DNA of 64,000 nucleotides from Spongiactinospora rosea. GTDB lineage: Bacteria; Actinomycetota; Actinomycetes; Streptosporangiales; Streptosporangiaceae. A program made the position numbers and the translations under genes. Position 1 is the first letter of the stretch. Each line of letters starts with the position of its first letter. Under the pieces are notes generated by a model. That model did no database searches and had not been told where the DNA came from. It saw only the letters and a list, made by a program, of their open reading frames with translations. Positions 63,601 through 64,000 of this stretch are shown here, one piece after another. The stretch lies in NCBI RefSeq assembly GCF_003315795.1, contig NZ_QMEY01000002.1, positions 1 to 64,000 on the forward strand, read 5' to 3'.

Positions 63601-64000
63601 TCGGGCGTGTTGTAGCGGGCGTCGTCGCGGTCGAAGGGGTGGATCTCTTCGATCGGCCGGTTGAGCTTGTCGTACTTGGTCTCGTTGACGAAGTCGCCTG
63701 GGTCGTCGGTGGTCTCGACACCGCGTGGAGTGATGGTCTTGGTCTTGTTGCCGACCTGGTCGTACTCGAACCGGGTGATGGTGTACTTGACCACCCCGTC
63801 CGCAGAGGAGTGCGGAACCTTGGTCTCGATCACCGCCCCACGCCGGTCATAGACGGTGTGGGTGGTATTGCCCTCCTGGTCGGTAGTGGCGGTGACCAGG
63901 CCGTCGCGGTCATAGGTCGTGGCGGTCTGGTGGCCGGCGGCGTCCTTGACCGTCTTCACCTGGTGGTTGCGGTCGTAGGTGGTGGTGACAGTGTGGTCAG
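60648..64000 (-). CDS. RHS-repeat toxin with C-terminal DddA-like deaminase domain, 5' end outside window
   Basis: The frame is open to base 64000, so the N-terminus is missing; 1116 residues are present. Most of it is YD/RHS repeats (TTTYDRNHQ, YDQVGNKTKT and many similar), ending in the core marker NPYRFNSKRWDNSTGMYDMGFRDYNPGLNRFLTLD with the ISGIELDGH cleavage region. After that, base composition drops in GC and a unique tip follows. The final 110 residues resemble the SCP1.201/DddA deaminase family: TVGILDVGG, then SKHVEAHAAAFLRMN with the HVE zinc/catalytic motif, then YPEGACGYCRSALPTMLPPGTKL with the PEGxCxxC zinc pair. DddA deaminates cytosine in double-stranded DNA. Secretion would likely be through T6SS-like or other contact systems, not shown here. 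Confidence 0.87.
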   Translation of the reverse strand, partial: DHTVTTTYDRNHQVKTVKDAAGHQTATTYDRDGLVTATTDQEGNTTHTVYDRRGAVIETKVPHSSADGVVKYTITRFEYDQVGNKTKTITPRGVETTDDPGDFVNETKYDKLNRPIEEIHPFDRDDARYNTPDSVRYVYDAVSRLKEISHPPSHGQAVRNVSTTTYWDNGWTKTSTDPWDIQTSYDYNELGLQTNRTVTSAGGSSQRAQDWSYYPDGKTKTHSDNGVPLDIDAVLADNSDTTTKTTGTWTRPAGSPTKSADLGYDHAVASAGTGKSSLTWNLTPPETGTYKVQVRYPAGATATNARYLVKHASGTADVTHDQTKKPDTWVTLGEYEFTKDTPYSITLTDKANGTVAADAVQFVRDTDAADGEKKDFTYSYDPNANLIGILDRTSTAKIDDWDIAYTGLNQIQRIIEKLDGTAKNTTTYAYNENGAVTRRTHDKTIADYGYDVRDLVNSITNRKSTTDTDPKVTRYTYTPRAERLTETKGNGNTVTYDYFLDGLLRHSLEKKPNGTVVAEHTIGYQGNLHRARDEAKIQNADDPGKYLEHTYTYAYDPRDRIAKTVKTPVSGAASTETYFHDANSNVYEENVKGKETTFAYDRNRLISTTTGGATANHNYDPYGRLRSITGGGTTLEKYVYDGFDHVKRHEKLGEGNETTVTTYSYDPLDRTTSKTEKEGTDRAKTTAYSYLGLSEEVLDEEVAGKLTKSFQYGPWGERLSQVKPKDDGGEESSYYGHNPHTDVETLTKENGDTRATYGYTAYGKNDDKLFTGVDKPDPDDPAAKEEYNPYRFNSKRWDNSTGMYDMGFRDYNPGLNRFLTLDAYNGALADLSLGLDPWTANRYAFTGGNPISGIELDGHIPEDWANGKNGGYRGYQKHITERAKKFPRNANITLPEEHPCRHGCPNVPEPSWVDSNIANWSGYLDGTAWLLTHDFTGQSVLDYVRWKKNTLECGCDLDPLAYWQGFAEGAMPSAPIPGTGTVMGPRGIPGAKLPPGRPTKEDLQQGIGLLPKDYINRTVGILDVGGDQLPLISGSGQSQLLKTLPGRTSENSKHVEAHAAAFLRMNKGIRQAVLYIDYPEGACGYCRSALPTMLPPGTKLWIVSPRGTEKYVGNWR

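Noticed and set aside
61440..64000. Apparent tandem repeats on the minus strand
   Set aside because: They are degenerate RHS/YD protein repeats within one coding frame, not DNA satellite or CRISPR repeats.

Overview
The window is high-GC actinomycete DNA. A FxLD-class lanthipeptide cluster, replication-relaxation and DUF2637 proteins, GTG/TTG starts and SARP/LuxR-type regulators suggest Streptosporangiales or a relative; this is inferred from gene families, not from a marker gene. It reads as a mosaic: a chromosomal-looking left edge (1-3400), a putative 53.7-kb integrated element (about 4167-57843), and a right flank with IS debris and an RHS polymorphic toxin (57843-64000).

Left edge: the end of a beta-carbonic anhydrase, a TerC-family transporter, two divergent yybP-ykoY-like (manganese) riboswitches, each able to hide a ribosome binding site in a hairpin, a 34-residue membrane peptide behind the second switch, an IS110 remnant and a DUF2637 gene.

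Element: a large serine recombinase sits at the left end. Its 3' end lies in a 547-bp segment that recurs without indels in direct orientation at 57843-58389, where it is the tail of a truncated second recombinase. The two copies behave like att-site flanks, and excision would restore a short recombinase tail. Inside are: a methyltransferase pair (6154-7910); a conjugation module on the plus strand (9512-18735: sigma-like protein, pilin, VirB6/TrbL-like, PrgI/VirB3-like, VirB4, coupling ATPase, replication-relaxation protein, NlpC/P60 hydrolase), mostly with 4-bp stop/start overlaps; regulators and anti-sigma-like ATPases; a FxLD lanthipeptide cluster on the minus strand (26052-32221: methyltransferase, precursor, dehydratase with an apparent frameshift, cyclase, SpaB-C protein) next to a LuxR-type regulator and an S9 peptidase; decayed fragments (HsdR tail, luciferase-like oxidoreductase); and then defence genes.

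Defence block (37235-57630): a minus-strand operon of type I restriction genes hsdM-hsdS-hsdR followed by an M48-type peptidase, a second N6-adenine methylase with its own HTH and target-recognition-like tail, and a Ser/Thr kinase with a TPR-like tail. A divergent HelD-like helicase follows, preceded by a 14-C tract, and then a decayed kinase. Last is a CBASS anti-phage locus: a NYN-patatin fusion, a CD-NTase ending in glycine, a Cap2-type E1/E2 enzyme, and a convergent HNH-SAVED (Cap5-like) nuclease. The NYN-patatin fusion, a single CD-NTase with two candidate effectors, and the absence of Cap3 make this the most unusual system here.

Right flank: the truncated recombinase is fused to a broken IS701-family transposase. 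Beyond it lie a possible SMI1/KNR4-type immunity gene and the 3' part of an RHS-repeat toxin whose last ~110 residues resemble the SCP1.201/DddA cytidine deaminases. Function calls rest on motifs read by eye; no database search was run.
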